A DNA stretch of 64,000 bases from Microbacterium stercoris. Lineage in GTDB: Bacteria; Actinomycetota; Actinomycetes; Actinomycetales; Microbacteriaceae. A program made the translations under genes and the position numbers. Shown here one piece after another: positions 35,708 to 44,069 of the stretch (position 1 is its first letter; each line of letters opens with the position of its first letter). The notes below the pieces were generated by a model. It was not told the DNA's origin. It was given only the letters and a program-made list of their open reading frames with translations, and ran no database searches. Location of the stretch: assembly GCF_017592545.1 (NCBI RefSeq), contig NZ_JAGFOA010000006.1, positions 124,001-188,000 on the forward strand, given 5' to 3'.

Positions 35708-36460
35708 GTGTTCTACTGGCTGATGAAGTACATCGTGGTCGGTCCGATCGCCAAGGCGATCTGGCGGCCGTGGATCATCGGCGCCGAGAACATCCCTCCG
35801 TCCGGTGCGGCGATCCTCGCCAGCAACCATCTGTCGGTGGCCGACTCGATCTTCCTTCCCCTGATGATCGAGCGTCAGGTGGCGTTCCTCGCGAAGGCCG
35901 AGTACTTCACCGGTCGCGGCATCAAGGGCTGGGCCACCAAGTGGTTCATGAAGGGCACCGGCCAGATCCCCATCGACCGCTCCGGCGGATCCGCATCCGA
36001 AGCCGCGCTGAACACGGCGCTGCAGGTGCTCGGCCGTGATGAGCTGCTCGGCATCTACCCCGAGGGCACCCGCAGCCCCGACGGCGTGCTGTATCGCGGA
36101 CGCACCGGCATCGCGCGTATGGCCATGGAGGCCAAGGTGCCCGTTGTGCCCGTGGTCATGGTCGACACCGACACGATGATGCCGATCGGCAGGAACATCC
36201 CGCGTGTGGTGCGCGTGGGCATCGTGATCGGAAAGCCGCTCGACTTCTCGCGCTACGCCGGCATGGAGAACGATCGCTACGTGCTGCGCTCCGTCACGGA
36301 CGAGATCATGATCGCGCTCCAGCAGCTCGGCCAGCAGCGCTACGAGGACGTCTACGCATCGTCGAAGCGCAACAAGCCATCGGGCGCGGAGGCCGTCGAG
36401 CCGCCGTTCGTGGACGCGAGCGCTTCGCTGCCCCGCACGGACGCCGCCCCCGCCGGCTGA
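35708..36460 (+). CDS. plsC: Lysophospholipid acyltransferase (PlsC type)
   Basis: 250 residues from the GTG at 35708. The HX4D catalytic motif is in NHLSVADS, the second block is GTGQIPIDRSGG, and the third is YPEGTRSPDG; VPVVPV follows. It adds the second acyl chain to 1-acyl-glycerol-3-phosphate at the inner membrane. About 35 residues at the C-terminus are polar and probably disordered. The neighbourhood fadD-plsC-aroG matches the Rv2182c position in mycobacteria. A longer frame starts 24 bases upstream, but the TAGACT hexamer would lie inside it. Confidence 0.88.
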   Translation: MFYWLMKYIVVGPIAKAIWRPWIIGAENIPPSGAAILASNHLSVADSIFLPLMIERQVAFLAKAEYFTGRGIKGWATKWFMKGTGQIPIDRSGGSASEAALNTALQVLGRDELLGIYPEGTRSPDGVLYRGRTGIARMAMEAKVPVVPVVMVDTDTMMPIGRNIPRVVRVGIVIGKPLDFSRYAGMENDRYVLRSVTDEIMIALQQLGQQRYEDVYASSKRNKPSGAEAVEPPFVDASASLPRTDAAPAG

Positions 36461-36501
36461 CGAGCCGGATCGGGCGGTCTTCGGGACCTCCCACGCCCCA
36501 C

Positions 36502-36507
36502 TAGAAT
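36502..36507 (+). promoter_or_regulatory. -10 hexamer, leaderless start of aroG
   Basis: TAGAAT, near the sigma-70 consensus, ends six bases before the ATG at 36514. Confidence 0.55.
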
Positions 36508-36513
36508 TCAGTC

Positions 36514-37863
36514 ATGACGCACACGGCTCTTCATGATCCGAGCGCCCTCGATGCATGGCGCTCCCTCCCGATCAAGCAGCAGCCGGAGTGGCCGGACTAT
36601 GCCGAGGTCGAGCGCGTCTCGACCGAGCTGTCGCAGCTTCCGCCGCTCGTCTTCGCCGGCGAGGTCGACTCGCTGAAGCACCGTCTGGGGGAGGCCGCCC
36701 AGGGGCGCGCGTTCCTCCTGCAGGGTGGCGACTGCGCCGAGACGTTCGCGGGCGCGACGGCTGACAAGATCCGCGACCGCGTCAAGACGCTGCTGCAGAT
36801 GGCCGTCGTCCTCACGTACGGCGCCTCGATGCCCGTCATCAAGATGGGTCGTATGGCGGGACAGTTCGCCAAGCCCCGCTCCAATGACAACGAGACGCGC
36901 GGCGACGTGACCCTGCCGGCGTACCGGGGCGACATCGCCAACGGCTACGACTTCACCGAGGCCTCACGCACGCCGAACCCGCAGCGTCTGCTGCAGGCGT
37001 ACCACACGAGCGCCTCGACGCTGAACCTCATCCGCGCCTTCACGCAGGGCGGCTTCGCCGATCTGCGTGAGGTGCACTCCTGGAACAAGGGCTTCGCGTC
37101 CAACCCGGCGAACCACCGGTACGAGCGCCTGGCGGCCGAGATCGACCGCGCCATCAAGTTCATGGGAGCCGCGGGCGCCGACTTCGACGAGCTCAAGCGC
37201 GTCGAGTTCTACACGGGTCACGAGGGACTGCTCATGGACTACGAGCGCCCCATGACGCGGATCGACTCGCGCACGAATCTGCCGTACAACACGTCGGCGC
37301 ACTTCGTGTGGATCGGCGAGCGCACGCGCGAGCTCGACGGCGCGCACGTCGACTACTTCTCGAAGATCCGCAACCCCATCGGTGTGAAGCTCGGCCCCAC
37401 GACCTCGTCCGAGACGGTGCTCCAGCTCATCGACAAGCTCGACCCCGAGCGCGAGCCGGGTCGCCTGACGTTCATCACCCGCATGGGCGCCGGCAAGATC
37501 CGTGACGCGCTGCCCCCGCTGCTGGAGACGGTGAAGGACTCGGGCGCCCTGCCGCTGTGGGTCACCGATCCGATGCACGGCAACGGCATCACGACCCCCA
37601 ACGGCTACAAGACCCGTCGCTTCGACGATGTCGTCGACGAAGTGCGCGGCTTCTTCGAGGCCCACCGCGCCGTCGGCACGTACCCCGGCGGCATCCACGT
37701 CGAGCTGACGGGCGATGACGTCACCGAGTGCCTCGGCGGTTCGGAGCAGATCGACGAGGCCACCCTCGCGACGCGCTACGAGTCGCTGTGCGACCCGCGT
37801 CTGAACCACATGCAGTCGCTCGAGCTGGCCTTCCTCGTGGCTGAGGAGCTCGAAAAGCGCTGA
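36514..37863 (+). CDS. aroG: Class II DAHP synthase
   Basis: 449 residues, the plant/mycobacterial type. Markers are LQGGDCAETFA, the RMAGQFAKPRS and GHEGLLMDYE blocks, KLGPTT and TDPMHGNGI. It joins phosphoenolpyruvate and erythrose 4-phosphate, the first step of the shikimate pathway. In mycobacteria the class II enzyme can also activate a chorismate mutase; no such partner is next to it here. TAGAAT six bases before the ATG suggests a leaderless message. It ends at a strong hairpin facing pknL. Confidence 0.96.
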   Translation: MTHTALHDPSALDAWRSLPIKQQPEWPDYAEVERVSTELSQLPPLVFAGEVDSLKHRLGEAAQGRAFLLQGGDCAETFAGATADKIRDRVKTLLQMAVVLTYGASMPVIKMGRMAGQFAKPRSNDNETRGDVTLPAYRGDIANGYDFTEASRTPNPQRLLQAYHTSASTLNLIRAFTQGGFADLREVHSWNKGFASNPANHRYERLAAEIDRAIKFMGAAGADFDELKRVEFYTGHEGLLMDYERPMTRIDSRTNLPYNTSAHFVWIGERTRELDGAHVDYFSKIRNPIGVKLGPTTSSETVLQLIDKLDPEREPGRLTFITRMGAGKIRDALPPLLETVKDSGALPLWVTDPMHGNGITTPNGYKTRRFDDVVDEVRGFFEAHRAVGTYPGGIHVELTGDDVTECLGGSEQIDEATLATRYESLCDPRLNHMQSLELAFLVAEELEKR

Positions 37864-37873
37864 CCCGCCTGCG

Positions 37874-37909
37874 ACGAAGGGCCCCTGCCGCGAGGCAGGG
37901 GCCCTTCGT
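37874..37909. terminator. Strong bidirectional terminator between aroG and pknL
   Basis: Perfect 16-base arms (ACGAAGGGCCCCTGCC and complement) around GCGA. It separates convergent genes. Confidence 0.8.
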
Positions 37910-37939
37910 GTTGCGGGCGGGCGTGATGCGCGCCGTGTG

Positions 37940-40102
37940 TCAGTCCCGGACGTCGATCGTGATCTCGACCACCGTGCCGGCGGGATGCTGCGACCCGGCC
38001 TTGACCGACTGCTTCTTCACCTCGGTCAGGCTGTTGACGGCGATGTTCCACGGGAAGACCACACCCGCGACCTCGAAATGCTCAGAGAGAGCGGCGACGG
38101 CCTCGTCGCGCGTCAGGCCCTTCACGTCCGGAACCTCGAACAGCTGCTGGCCGAGCGAGCGGACGATGGTGATCGCATCTCCGGGACGCCAATTGCCCTC
38201 CTGGGCGCGCGGCTCCACCCGGATGACCGCGTCGAACGGCACGGTGTTGTGGTACTCGTCTGTGACGCTGGGGGTCAGGCCCGCGTCGGTGAGCACCTGC
38301 TGCGCCTGCGCGACCGGCATGTTCGCGACATCCGGCAGGGGGCCGAGCGACTCGACGAGCGTGATGGCGTCGCCGGGGCGCCAGTTGCCCTCTTCCGCCC
38401 GCGGCTCGATGCGCAGCACCGTGCCGGCGGCCGAGTCGCCCGAGAACTCCTTGTTCACGGTGACGTCGAGACCCGCGTCGGCGAGAGCGGCCTGTGCGTC
38501 GGCGATGGGCATGCCGACCGCGGCCGGCAAGGGACCGAGCGAGACGATGAAGTCGGCGGTGTCGCCCTCGTGGACCGTGCAGCCGGCGAAGCAGTCGATG
38601 CGCTCCTCGCTGCCACGCGGGAGGACATCGAGTCCGATCACCTGGTCAGCCGGTGCGTCGGAGAAGAGCAGCAGGTTCTCCGCGTCGTCGTAGGCGATGA
38701 AGACGCCGTCGAGGAGAGCCTGGGCGTCGGCCAGCGTCTTGCCTTCGAAGGAAGGCAGCACCGCCTCGGCGGCGCCGGTCGAGATGACCACCTGCACGTC
38801 CGATCCCTTGTCGATCCGTGCGCCCGCCTCCGGATCCGTGCGGATCGCCTCGCCGGCGGGGACCGTGGGGCTGTCGTCCTCGGCGCGCACCGCGGTGAGG
38901 GAGCGCTCCTGGAGCTGGAAGGCGGCGTCCTCGAACGAGAGGCCGCGCACCTCGGGGACGGCGACCTGGGATCCGGGACCCGAGCCGAACCACCACCCGG
39001 CGAAGCCGGCGGCAGCGGCGAGCAGCACCACTGCCACGAGGAGCCACGGACCGCGCCGCTTCCGCTGTTCGGCGCGACGGCGCAGGCGCGCGGTGTTGTC
39101 GGCCGCCGGTGCGGCGTCGGGCACCTCGCCCGTCAGCTCGGCGGTGTGCGGCAGCAGTCCGGGCAGGATCTTCGTCGCGCCACCCGTCGGGTTGTCCGCA
39201 GGCAGGATCCGGGTCTCGAACGAGGCGGGCGAGGAGCGCGTGGTGACGGGCGCGATGCCCAGTTCGCGCTCGATCTCGCGAAGGCGCTCGAGCATCTCGG
39301 CCGCGTCGGACGGACGCTCGTCCGGTTCCTTCTCGGTGGCCCACAGCACGAGCTCGTCGAGATGCTCGGGCACACCGGGGTTCTTCACGCTCGGGCGCGG
39401 CACCGATTCGGTGGCGTGCTGGAAAGCGATCTGCATGGGCTGCTCACCCTTGTAGGGCTGCTCGCCCGCGAGCATCTCGTAGAGGAGGATGCCCAACGCG
39501 TAGATGTCGCTGCGGGCGTCGGCGGTGCCGCGTGTCACGAGCTCGGGTGCCAGATACGCGATCGTGCCCAGCAGCTGCGCACCGGTCGCGGTGTTGGCCG
39601 ACGAGGCGCGCGCCAGGCCGAAGTCGCCGATCTTGATGCGGCCGTCCTCGGCGAGCAGGATGTTCTCGGGCTTGACGTCGCGGTGGATGAGACCGGCGCG
39701 ATGCGCGGCGGCGAGGCCGGACAGCACGGCGTCCATGATCGTGATGGTCTGGCTGACGGTGAGACGGCGCTGCTCCTTGAGCAGCTCGCGCAGGGTGATG
39801 CCCGGCAGGTACTCCATCACCAGGTACGCGAGCTCGCCGTCCTGCCCCTGGTCGAAGACATTGACCACGTGCGGGTCGGCGAGGCGCGCGGCGGATCGGG
39901 CCTCTTGGATGAAGCGGCTCTGGAACACGCTGTCGTCGCTGAGGTGGCCGTGCATGACCTTCAGCGCGACCCGACGCTCGAGGCGCAGGTCTGTGGCGAC
40001 GTACACCGTGGCCATGCCTCCGCGGGCGATCCGGGCGCGCACACGGTACCGGCCGTCGACAAGCCGCCCGATGAGGGGATCGACCTGCTGACTCGTGCTC
40101 AC
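37940..40102 (-). CDS. pknL: PASTA-domain Ser/Thr kinase, PknL type
   Basis: 720 residues. Kinase domain about 18-275: Gly loop IARGGMATVY, Lys48, catalytic HRDVKPEN (Asp142), DFG 160-162, APE 185-187. The juxtamembrane linker contains Thr-rich segments, a single helix spans about 352-373, and five PASTA-like repeats fill 380-720. The second PASTA is irregular and carries a CxxxC pair. PASTA domains read muropeptides or lipid II. Position between aroG and an Rv2175c-type gene matches PknL rather than PknB, which sits in another cluster in this group; corynebacterial PknL also carries PASTA domains. TAGAAT lies six bases before the GTG start. Confidence 0.9.
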   Translation of the reverse strand: MSTSQQVDPLIGRLVDGRYRVRARIARGGMATVYVATDLRLERRVALKVMHGHLSDDSVFQSRFIQEARSAARLADPHVVNVFDQGQDGELAYLVMEYLPGITLRELLKEQRRLTVSQTITIMDAVLSGLAAAHRAGLIHRDVKPENILLAEDGRIKIGDFGLARASSANTATGAQLLGTIAYLAPELVTRGTADARSDIYALGILLYEMLAGEQPYKGEQPMQIAFQHATESVPRPSVKNPGVPEHLDELVLWATEKEPDERPSDAAEMLERLREIERELGIAPVTTRSSPASFETRILPADNPTGGATKILPGLLPHTAELTGEVPDAAPAADNTARLRRRAEQRKRRGPWLLVAVVLLAAAAGFAGWWFGSGPGSQVAVPEVRGLSFEDAAFQLQERSLTAVRAEDDSPTVPAGEAIRTDPEAGARIDKGSDVQVVISTGAAEAVLPSFEGKTLADAQALLDGVFIAYDDAENLLLFSDAPADQVIGLDVLPRGSEERIDCFAGCTVHEGDTADFIVSLGPLPAAVGMPIADAQAALADAGLDVTVNKEFSGDSAAGTVLRIEPRAEEGNWRPGDAITLVESLGPLPDVANMPVAQAQQVLTDAGLTPSVTDEYHNTVPFDAVIRVEPRAQEGNWRPGDAITIVRSLGQQLFEVPDVKGLTRDEAVAALSEHFEVAGVVFPWNIAVNSLTEVKKQSVKAGSQHPAGTVVEITIDVRD

Positions 40103-40108
40103 GTGTGA

Positions 40109-40114
40109 ATTCTA
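40109..40114 (-). promoter_or_regulatory. -10 hexamer, leaderless start of pknL
   Basis: Minus-strand TAGAAT ends six bases before the GTG at 40102. Confidence 0.5.
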
Positions 40115-40139
40115 CTTTCGGCGTCCTGAGAGCCCGGGA

Positions 40140-40176
40140 ACGGCTCACCCCGGGGGAGTACCCCGGGGTGAGCCGT
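40140..40176 (-). terminator. Hairpin between LysM gene and pknL
   Basis: Perfect 16-base arms (ACGGCTCACCCCGGGG and complement) around GAGTA. It follows the LysM gene on the minus strand, upstream of the pknL promoter, so the two are probably separate transcripts. Confidence 0.7.
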
Positions 40177-40197
40177 AATGGTGTTGTGATCTGCGGA

Positions 40198-41751
40198 TCA
40201 GCCGAACTGGGCGAGCCAGCCGTACGCGGCCGTCTCCCACTGGCCGTAGCGGTTCGGGAACGCCGACACCTGCACGGCCTGCGCCGCGTTGGTGAAGGTC
40301 ATCTTCTCCCAGCCCTTGATGTCGTATAGCCCACGCGTCTTGTGGCCGTTCGGGTCGTTCGGCCCGCCGAAGAACACGCGCGTGGAGCGGTAACGGTCGC
40401 GCACCTGCTCGGGGGTTCCCCAGCCGGCGCTCGGACGCTGCTGGAACATCCCGAGCGAGTCCCGGTCGCCGTGGTTCAGGTTGCGGATGCCCGACTCGAC
40501 CATGGCGGTGGCCAGCGCGATCGCGATGGCGCGGTCGGATGCACCGATCTCGCGGCCGACGCTGATGATGATCTTCGCGTTCTCGATCTGCTGGGCATCG
40601 AGCACCGCGGTGCGCTGGATGCGGGGATCCTCGGCAGCGGCCGGGGCGCTCGCCGGGGCCGGTGCGGCCGCCGCAGGAGCGGACAGCTTCAGCTTCTGAC
40701 CGGGGTAGATGATCGCGCCCGCGGAGAGTCCGTTCGCCTTCAGGAGGTTCGCGACGGTCGTGCCCGCGTTGAACGCGATGCCCCAGAGGGTGTCGCCGGC
40801 CTTCACCTCGTAGGTCTTGCCGCCGACCGACTTCGAGGGGGCAGCCGCAGGGGCGGGAGCGACAGACGCGGGCGCGGGCGCCGGCGCGGACACAGCGGCC
40901 GGAGCCGGCTTCGCGGCGGCGGGAGTCGATCCGGAGACCTTGAGCGTCTGGCCCGGGTGGATCGTGGCCGATGCGTTCAGGCCGTTGAGGCTGATGACGG
41001 TGGCGACGCTGATGCCGTGGCGGTTCGCGATGCCCCAGACGGTGTCGCCGGCCTTGACGGTGTAGGACCCGGTGGCCTTCGCCGGCGCGGGCGTCACGGC
41101 GGCGGGAGCGGGAGCGGGCTTGGCAGGAGCGGGCTTCGCGGCGGTCGCGGGTGCGGATCCGTTGATGCGAAGCACCTGGCCCGGGTAGATGACCGCGGAG
41201 GTGCCGAGGCCGTTCGCGCGCAGGACCGCGTCGACCGTCGTCTTGTGGCGATAGGCGATGCCCCAGACGGTGTCCCCGGCCTTCACGGTGTACGTGGCGC
41301 CGGCGGCGGTCGCGGGGCGGGCCACCACGGGCTCGGCGGCGACGGAGCCTCCCGGCGTGAGACGAAGCACCTGTCCCGGGTAGATGGTGCTCGACCAGCT
41401 GAGGCGGTTCCACGTGAGAACGTCGATGGTGCGCAGGCCGGCGCGGATCGCGATGCGCGTGATCGTGTCGCCGGGCTGAACGGTGTGGGTCGCCGCGGTG
41501 GCAGGCGTGCGCACCGCCGTCTCGACACGAGGTGCGGGAGCCGCCTTGATGGCGTTGGCGCCGCGGACAGCTCCGAACGCATCTGTCTGGCCCTCGCGCA
41601 GGCCCTCCTTGACCTCTGCGGCCGCGGCGGGGCTGGCTCCCAGAGAGAGCGCGATCGATCCCGCGAGCGCCACGGGCACGGAGCTCAAGAGCGCGCGCAT
41701 GGGCGGAGTCTGTCCTGCGTGGCTGGCGCGTGTCGGGTTGCGACGATGCAC
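40198..41751 (-). CDS. Secreted LysM protein with transglycosylase-like C-terminal domain
   Basis: 517 residues from the GTG at 41751. A signal peptide covers about 1-45 (ending PAAAA). Four LysM repeats lie at about 88-131, 153-196, 229-272 and 313-356, each with the VxxGDTxxxIA and YPGQ pattern, joined by Ala/Pro linkers. The last 130 residues (VGREIGASDRAIAIALATAMVESGI, then DSLGMFQQRPSAGWG) resemble the actinobacterial transglycosylase-like domain; the Glu in MVESG is the candidate acid. It should bind and perhaps cut peptidoglycan. An upstream TTG frame start falls inside a TTGACA promoter element, so I rejected it. AGGGGA precedes the GTG. Confidence 0.85.
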   Translation of the reverse strand: MHRRNPTRASHAGQTPPMRALLSSVPVALAGSIALSLGASPAAAAEVKEGLREGQTDAFGAVRGANAIKAAPAPRVETAVRTPATAATHTVQPGDTITRIAIRAGLRTIDVLTWNRLSWSSTIYPGQVLRLTPGGSVAAEPVVARPATAAGATYTVKAGDTVWGIAYRHKTTVDAVLRANGLGTSAVIYPGQVLRINGSAPATAAKPAPAKPAPAPAAVTPAPAKATGSYTVKAGDTVWGIANRHGISVATVISLNGLNASATIHPGQTLKVSGSTPAAAKPAPAAVSAPAPAPASVAPAPAAAPSKSVGGKTYEVKAGDTLWGIAFNAGTTVANLLKANGLSAGAIIYPGQKLKLSAPAAAAPAPASAPAAAEDPRIQRTAVLDAQQIENAKIIISVGREIGASDRAIAIALATAMVESGIRNLNHGDRDSLGMFQQRPSAGWGTPEQVRDRYRSTRVFFGGPNDPNGHKTRGLYDIKGWEKMTFTNAAQAVQVSAFPNRYGQWETAAYGWLAQFG

Positions 41752-41832
41752 GGTGGGTCCCCTCTGTCGTCTCCGGCGCGTCGGGAGCGCAGGAGATTCG
41801 GCTCCGAAAACCGTGTCACGTAACGGTAACTG

Positions 41833-41838
41833 TGTCAA
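41833..41838 (-). promoter_or_regulatory. -35 element of LysM gene
   Basis: A consensus TTGACA on the minus strand about 80 bases before the GTG, followed by GTTACCGTTACGTGACACGG with no clear -10. The repeated GTTAC here may be an activator or regulator site. The leader is too short for a typical c-di-AMP riboswitch. Confidence 0.4.
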
Positions 41839-41999
41839 CCAGTGCTATCTGGAGTGACCTGCGGTGTGGGAGGGGAAAGAGGTGCCTCTGTGATCACTGT
41901 GGTTCTTGCGACTGGTGTGATTGATGAGATCACTGCGGTGAACAGACGGCGTCGCTCCGACAACCGCACTCGCATGCCCGCCTCCCAGCGGACGGATGA

Positions 42000-42005
42000 G
42001 ATAGT
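42000..42005 (+). promoter_or_regulatory. -10 hexamer, leaderless start of Rv2175c-type gene
   Basis: GATAGT ends six bases before the GTG at 42012. Confidence 0.45.
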
Positions 42006-42011
42006 TGCACG

Positions 42012-42356
42012 GTGACCGCGCACGACAAGATCCAGACCGAGTGGCTCAGCATCCCGGACGTCGCCGACCTCCTCGGCGAGACTCCGGGGCGCGTGCGACG
42101 ACTCCTCGACGAGAACGCTCTCGTGGCATCGCGTCGCGAGGGGCCGCTGAAGATCCCCGCCGTCTTCTTCCTCGACGGCGAGGTGCTCTCGTCGCTGCGG
42201 GGCACGATCTTCGTGCTGAACGACGCGGGTTTCGATGACGACGGCACCATCGACTGGCTGCTGACCCCGGAGGAGTCGATCGGCGTCGCTCCGATCGAGG
42301 CGCTGCGCGCCGGCCGCAAGGCCGAAGTGCGCCGCGTCGCCGCCACGCTGCTCTGA
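42012..42356 (+). CDS. Rv2175c-type winged-helix DNA-binding protein
   Basis: 114 residues. WLSIPDVADLLGETPGRVRRLLDENALVASRREGP is a MerR/excisionase-like helix-turn-helix, followed by LKIPAVFFLDGEVLSSLRGTIFVL and a C-terminal PIEALRAGRKAEVRRVAATLL, the pattern of M. tuberculosis Rv2175c. Rv2175c is a substrate of PknL, and phosphorylation reduces its DNA binding. Here the kinase lies 1.9 kb away with the LysM gene in between. The N-terminal tail has one Thr (residue 2) and a second in IQTEW as candidate sites. It is divergent from the LysM gene and convergent with idsA. Confidence 0.85.
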   Translation: MTAHDKIQTEWLSIPDVADLLGETPGRVRRLLDENALVASRREGPLKIPAVFFLDGEVLSSLRGTIFVLNDAGFDDDGTIDWLLTPEESIGVAPIEALRAGRKAEVRRVAATLL

Positions 42357-42374
42357 GCGGGCGGGCTCGCGACC

Positions 42375-43466
42375 TCAGGCCCGGCGGTCGACCGCGGCGC
42401 GGGCGAGTGCGCGGAGCTCCTGGGCAGCATCGGCCCCGAGAGGCGCCGATGCCAGCGCCTTCTCCGCCTCATCCGCGTAGTCGGCGATGAGGTTCTCGAC
42501 GCGCCCGAGAGCGGTCTCCTCAATGCGGGCGCGCAACCACGCGATGTCCTCGTCGCGCATCATCGCGTCGCCGAGGAGCGCATCGATGCGTGCACGATCC
42601 TCCCGCGTCGCGCTCGCGCGCGCGAACGCGACGAGGGCGGTGCGCTTGCCCTCTCGCAGATCGTCGCCGGCCGGCTTGCCGGTCTCGGCGGCGTCGCCGA
42701 AGACTCCCAGCACGTCATCGCGCAGCTGGAAGGCCATCCCGATCGGATGGCCGAAGTCGCGCATCGCCTGCAGCTGAGCTTCGTCGGCGCCCGCGAGCGC
42801 GGCTCCGATGACCAGGGGCTGCTGCACGCTGTAGCGCGCCGACTTGTATGAGGCGATGCGCAGCGCCCGATGCGCGTCCGGATCGTCGCCCGCGGTGCTC
42901 CACGCCGACTCCTCGGCGATGTCGAGGTACTGACCCATGGTCACATCGCGCCGCATCCGCGCGTACTCGGCGCGCGCCGCGGTCGCCGCCGCCGGGGGAA
43001 GGAGGGCGAGCGACTCCTCGAGGAGGTCATCGCTCCAGGCGACCAGCAGATCGCCGAGCAGCACGGACGCTGCGCGGCCGTAGGCGTCGGCGTCTCCCGC
43101 CCAGCCCGATGCGCGGTGACCCGCTTCGAGCGCGCGGTGCGCCGACGGCCGCCCGCGTCGGGTGTCGGAGTTGTCGATGAGGTCGTCGTGCACGAGTGCC
43201 GCGGCCTGGAAGATCTCCAGGGATGCGGCCACGCCGACGACGGCCATCGCGTCGCTCTCCGGTGCGCCCGTGCGCTCGGCGACGCCGCGCCAGCCCCACC
43301 AGCAGAACCGCGCGCGCAGCCGCTTTCCGCCCTGCAGGCTCACGGTCGCGTGATCGACGAGCGAGAGCGCCTCTTCACCCAGCTCGCTCGCCTCCGCCCG
43401 GCGCTCCGCCACGAACTTATCGAGACGCTGAGAGATCTCTTCAACAAAGGGGTGCGGGGGCGTCAC
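42375..43466 (-). CDS. idsA: Polyprenyl (geranylgeranyl) diphosphate synthase, IdsA type
   Basis: 363 residues. First Asp-rich motif is LVHDDLIDNSD, the second FQLRDDVLGVFGD; GGKRLRARF and the KTA/SARY region are present in modified form (SYKSARYSVQQPL). It condenses isopentenyl diphosphate with allylic diphosphates to C15-C20 products for quinones, carriers or pigments. A second homologue, crtE, is 2 kb away in the pigment operon. The order aroG-pknL-Rv2175c-idsA is the same as in mycobacteria. TAGGCT lies six bases before the GTG start at 43466. Confidence 0.92.
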   Translation of the reverse strand: MTPPHPFVEEISQRLDKFVAERRAEASELGEEALSLVDHATVSLQGGKRLRARFCWWGWRGVAERTGAPESDAMAVVGVAASLEIFQAAALVHDDLIDNSDTRRGRPSAHRALEAGHRASGWAGDADAYGRAASVLLGDLLVAWSDDLLEESLALLPPAAATAARAEYARMRRDVTMGQYLDIAEESAWSTAGDDPDAHRALRIASYKSARYSVQQPLVIGAALAGADEAQLQAMRDFGHPIGMAFQLRDDVLGVFGDAAETGKPAGDDLREGKRTALVAFARASATREDRARIDALLGDAMMRDEDIAWLRARIEETALGRVENLIADYADEAEKALASAPLGADAAQELRALARAAVDRRA

Positions 43467-43472
43467 AGGCCT

Positions 43473-43478
43473 AGCCTA
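43473..43478 (-). promoter_or_regulatory. -10 hexamer, leaderless start of idsA
   Basis: Minus-strand TAGGCT ends six bases before the GTG at 43466. Confidence 0.5.
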
Positions 43479-43529
43479 GTTCTCCGGCCCGAGACTAGAA
43501 TGAGGGCTATTCATCACTGAGGGGGACAC

Positions 43530-43922
43530 ATGCCACTCTCCGAACAGGAGCAGCGCCTTCTCGATGAGATGGAACGCCATCTCATGCAGAACGACGCCGA
43601 CGTCGTGAGCGCGCCCGCGGGCCCGCAGGTACTGAGCTACCGCAACCTGATCGTGGGCGCCGTCGTGGTGCTCGGCGGTCTCGGTGCGGTCATCGCCGGA
43701 ATCGCCCTGTGGAGCACGAGCCTGGCACTCGGGCTGGTGCTCGGGGTGGTCGGCTTCGCCGCCATGGTGGGCGGCGTCATCCTCGCCGTCACCCCCGTGA
43801 AGGGCACCGTGCCCACGCCGAGCTCGAGCGGCGGGTCTGCGCGTCGTTCCCCCCGTCAGGGCGGGGGATTTATGGACCGCATGAACGACCGCTGGGACCG
43901 CAGGCAGGGTGGCGACAGCTAG
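43530..43922 (+). CDS. DUF3040 membrane protein
   Basis: 130 residues. LSEQEQRLLDEMERHL is the DUF3040 start, followed by two helices (about 38-60 and 63-86) and a basic, Gly/Arg-rich tail (GGFMDRMNDRWDRR). Similar proteins lie near the division cluster in mycobacteria (Rv2169c) and other actinobacteria. Function unknown; context suggests envelope or division. GGGGGA precedes the ATG at good spacing. It is divergent from idsA. Confidence 0.85.
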   Translation: MPLSEQEQRLLDEMERHLMQNDADVVSAPAGPQVLSYRNLIVGAVVVLGGLGAVIAGIALWSTSLALGLVLGVVGFAAMVGGVILAVTPVKGTVPTPSSSGGSARRSPRQGGGFMDRMNDRWDRRQGGDS

Positions 43923-43943
43923 CCCACGCGAATCGTATGGATC

Positions 43944-43982
43944 CGGCCGCCGCAGCTCCTCCGAGCTGTTGCGGCCGTTTTC
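43944..43982 (+). terminator. Rho-independent terminator after DUF3040 gene
   Basis: CGGCCGC..CAGCTC pairs with GAGCTG..GCGGCCG around CCTCC, with a two-base internal mismatch and TTTT after it. Confidence 0.8.
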
Positions 43983-43995
43983 GTGTGCGCACACG
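43982..43995. promoter_or_regulatory. 14-base perfect palindrome upstream of carotenoid operon
   Basis: CGTGTGCGCACACG is fully self-complementary. It lies between the DUF3040 terminator and the AT-rich carotenoid promoter region and may be a regulator site. Confidence 0.4.
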
Positions 43996-44000
43996 TGATT

Positions 44001-44047
44001 AATGGATACCCGTCGAAATATATGGTAACCATGTAACTAGCTAGGCT
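44001..44047 (+). promoter_or_regulatory. Carotenoid operon promoter region with palindromes
   Basis: This stretch is strikingly AT-rich for the window. ATGGATACC (44002-44010) and ATGGTAACC (44022-44030) are near-repeats; the second sits in the odd palindrome ATGGT-A-ACCAT (44022-44032). CTAGCTAG and TAGGCT (44042-44047, probable -10) follow. The layout resembles MarR-type (CrtR-like) control of pigment operons, but no such gene is in the window. Confidence 0.5.
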
Positions 44048-44069
44048 AGCAATCGACAGGGAGAGTCAC

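Noticed and set aside
37937..40108. Long plus-strand frame opposite the pknL kinase gene
   Set aside because: The minus strand carries a complete kinase with five PASTA repeats; the plus-strand product has no domain and mirrors the codon pattern.
41752..41838. Upstream TTG start for the LysM protein
   Set aside because: The TTG is the first half of a consensus TTGACA promoter element, and the signal peptide fits the GTG at 41751 better.
41752..42011. Possible c-di-AMP (ydaO-type) riboswitch before the LysM gene
   Set aside because: Such switches do precede wall-lytic genes in actinobacteria, but only about 60-80 bases lie between the likely promoter and the start, and I cannot build the conserved pseudo-symmetric fold.
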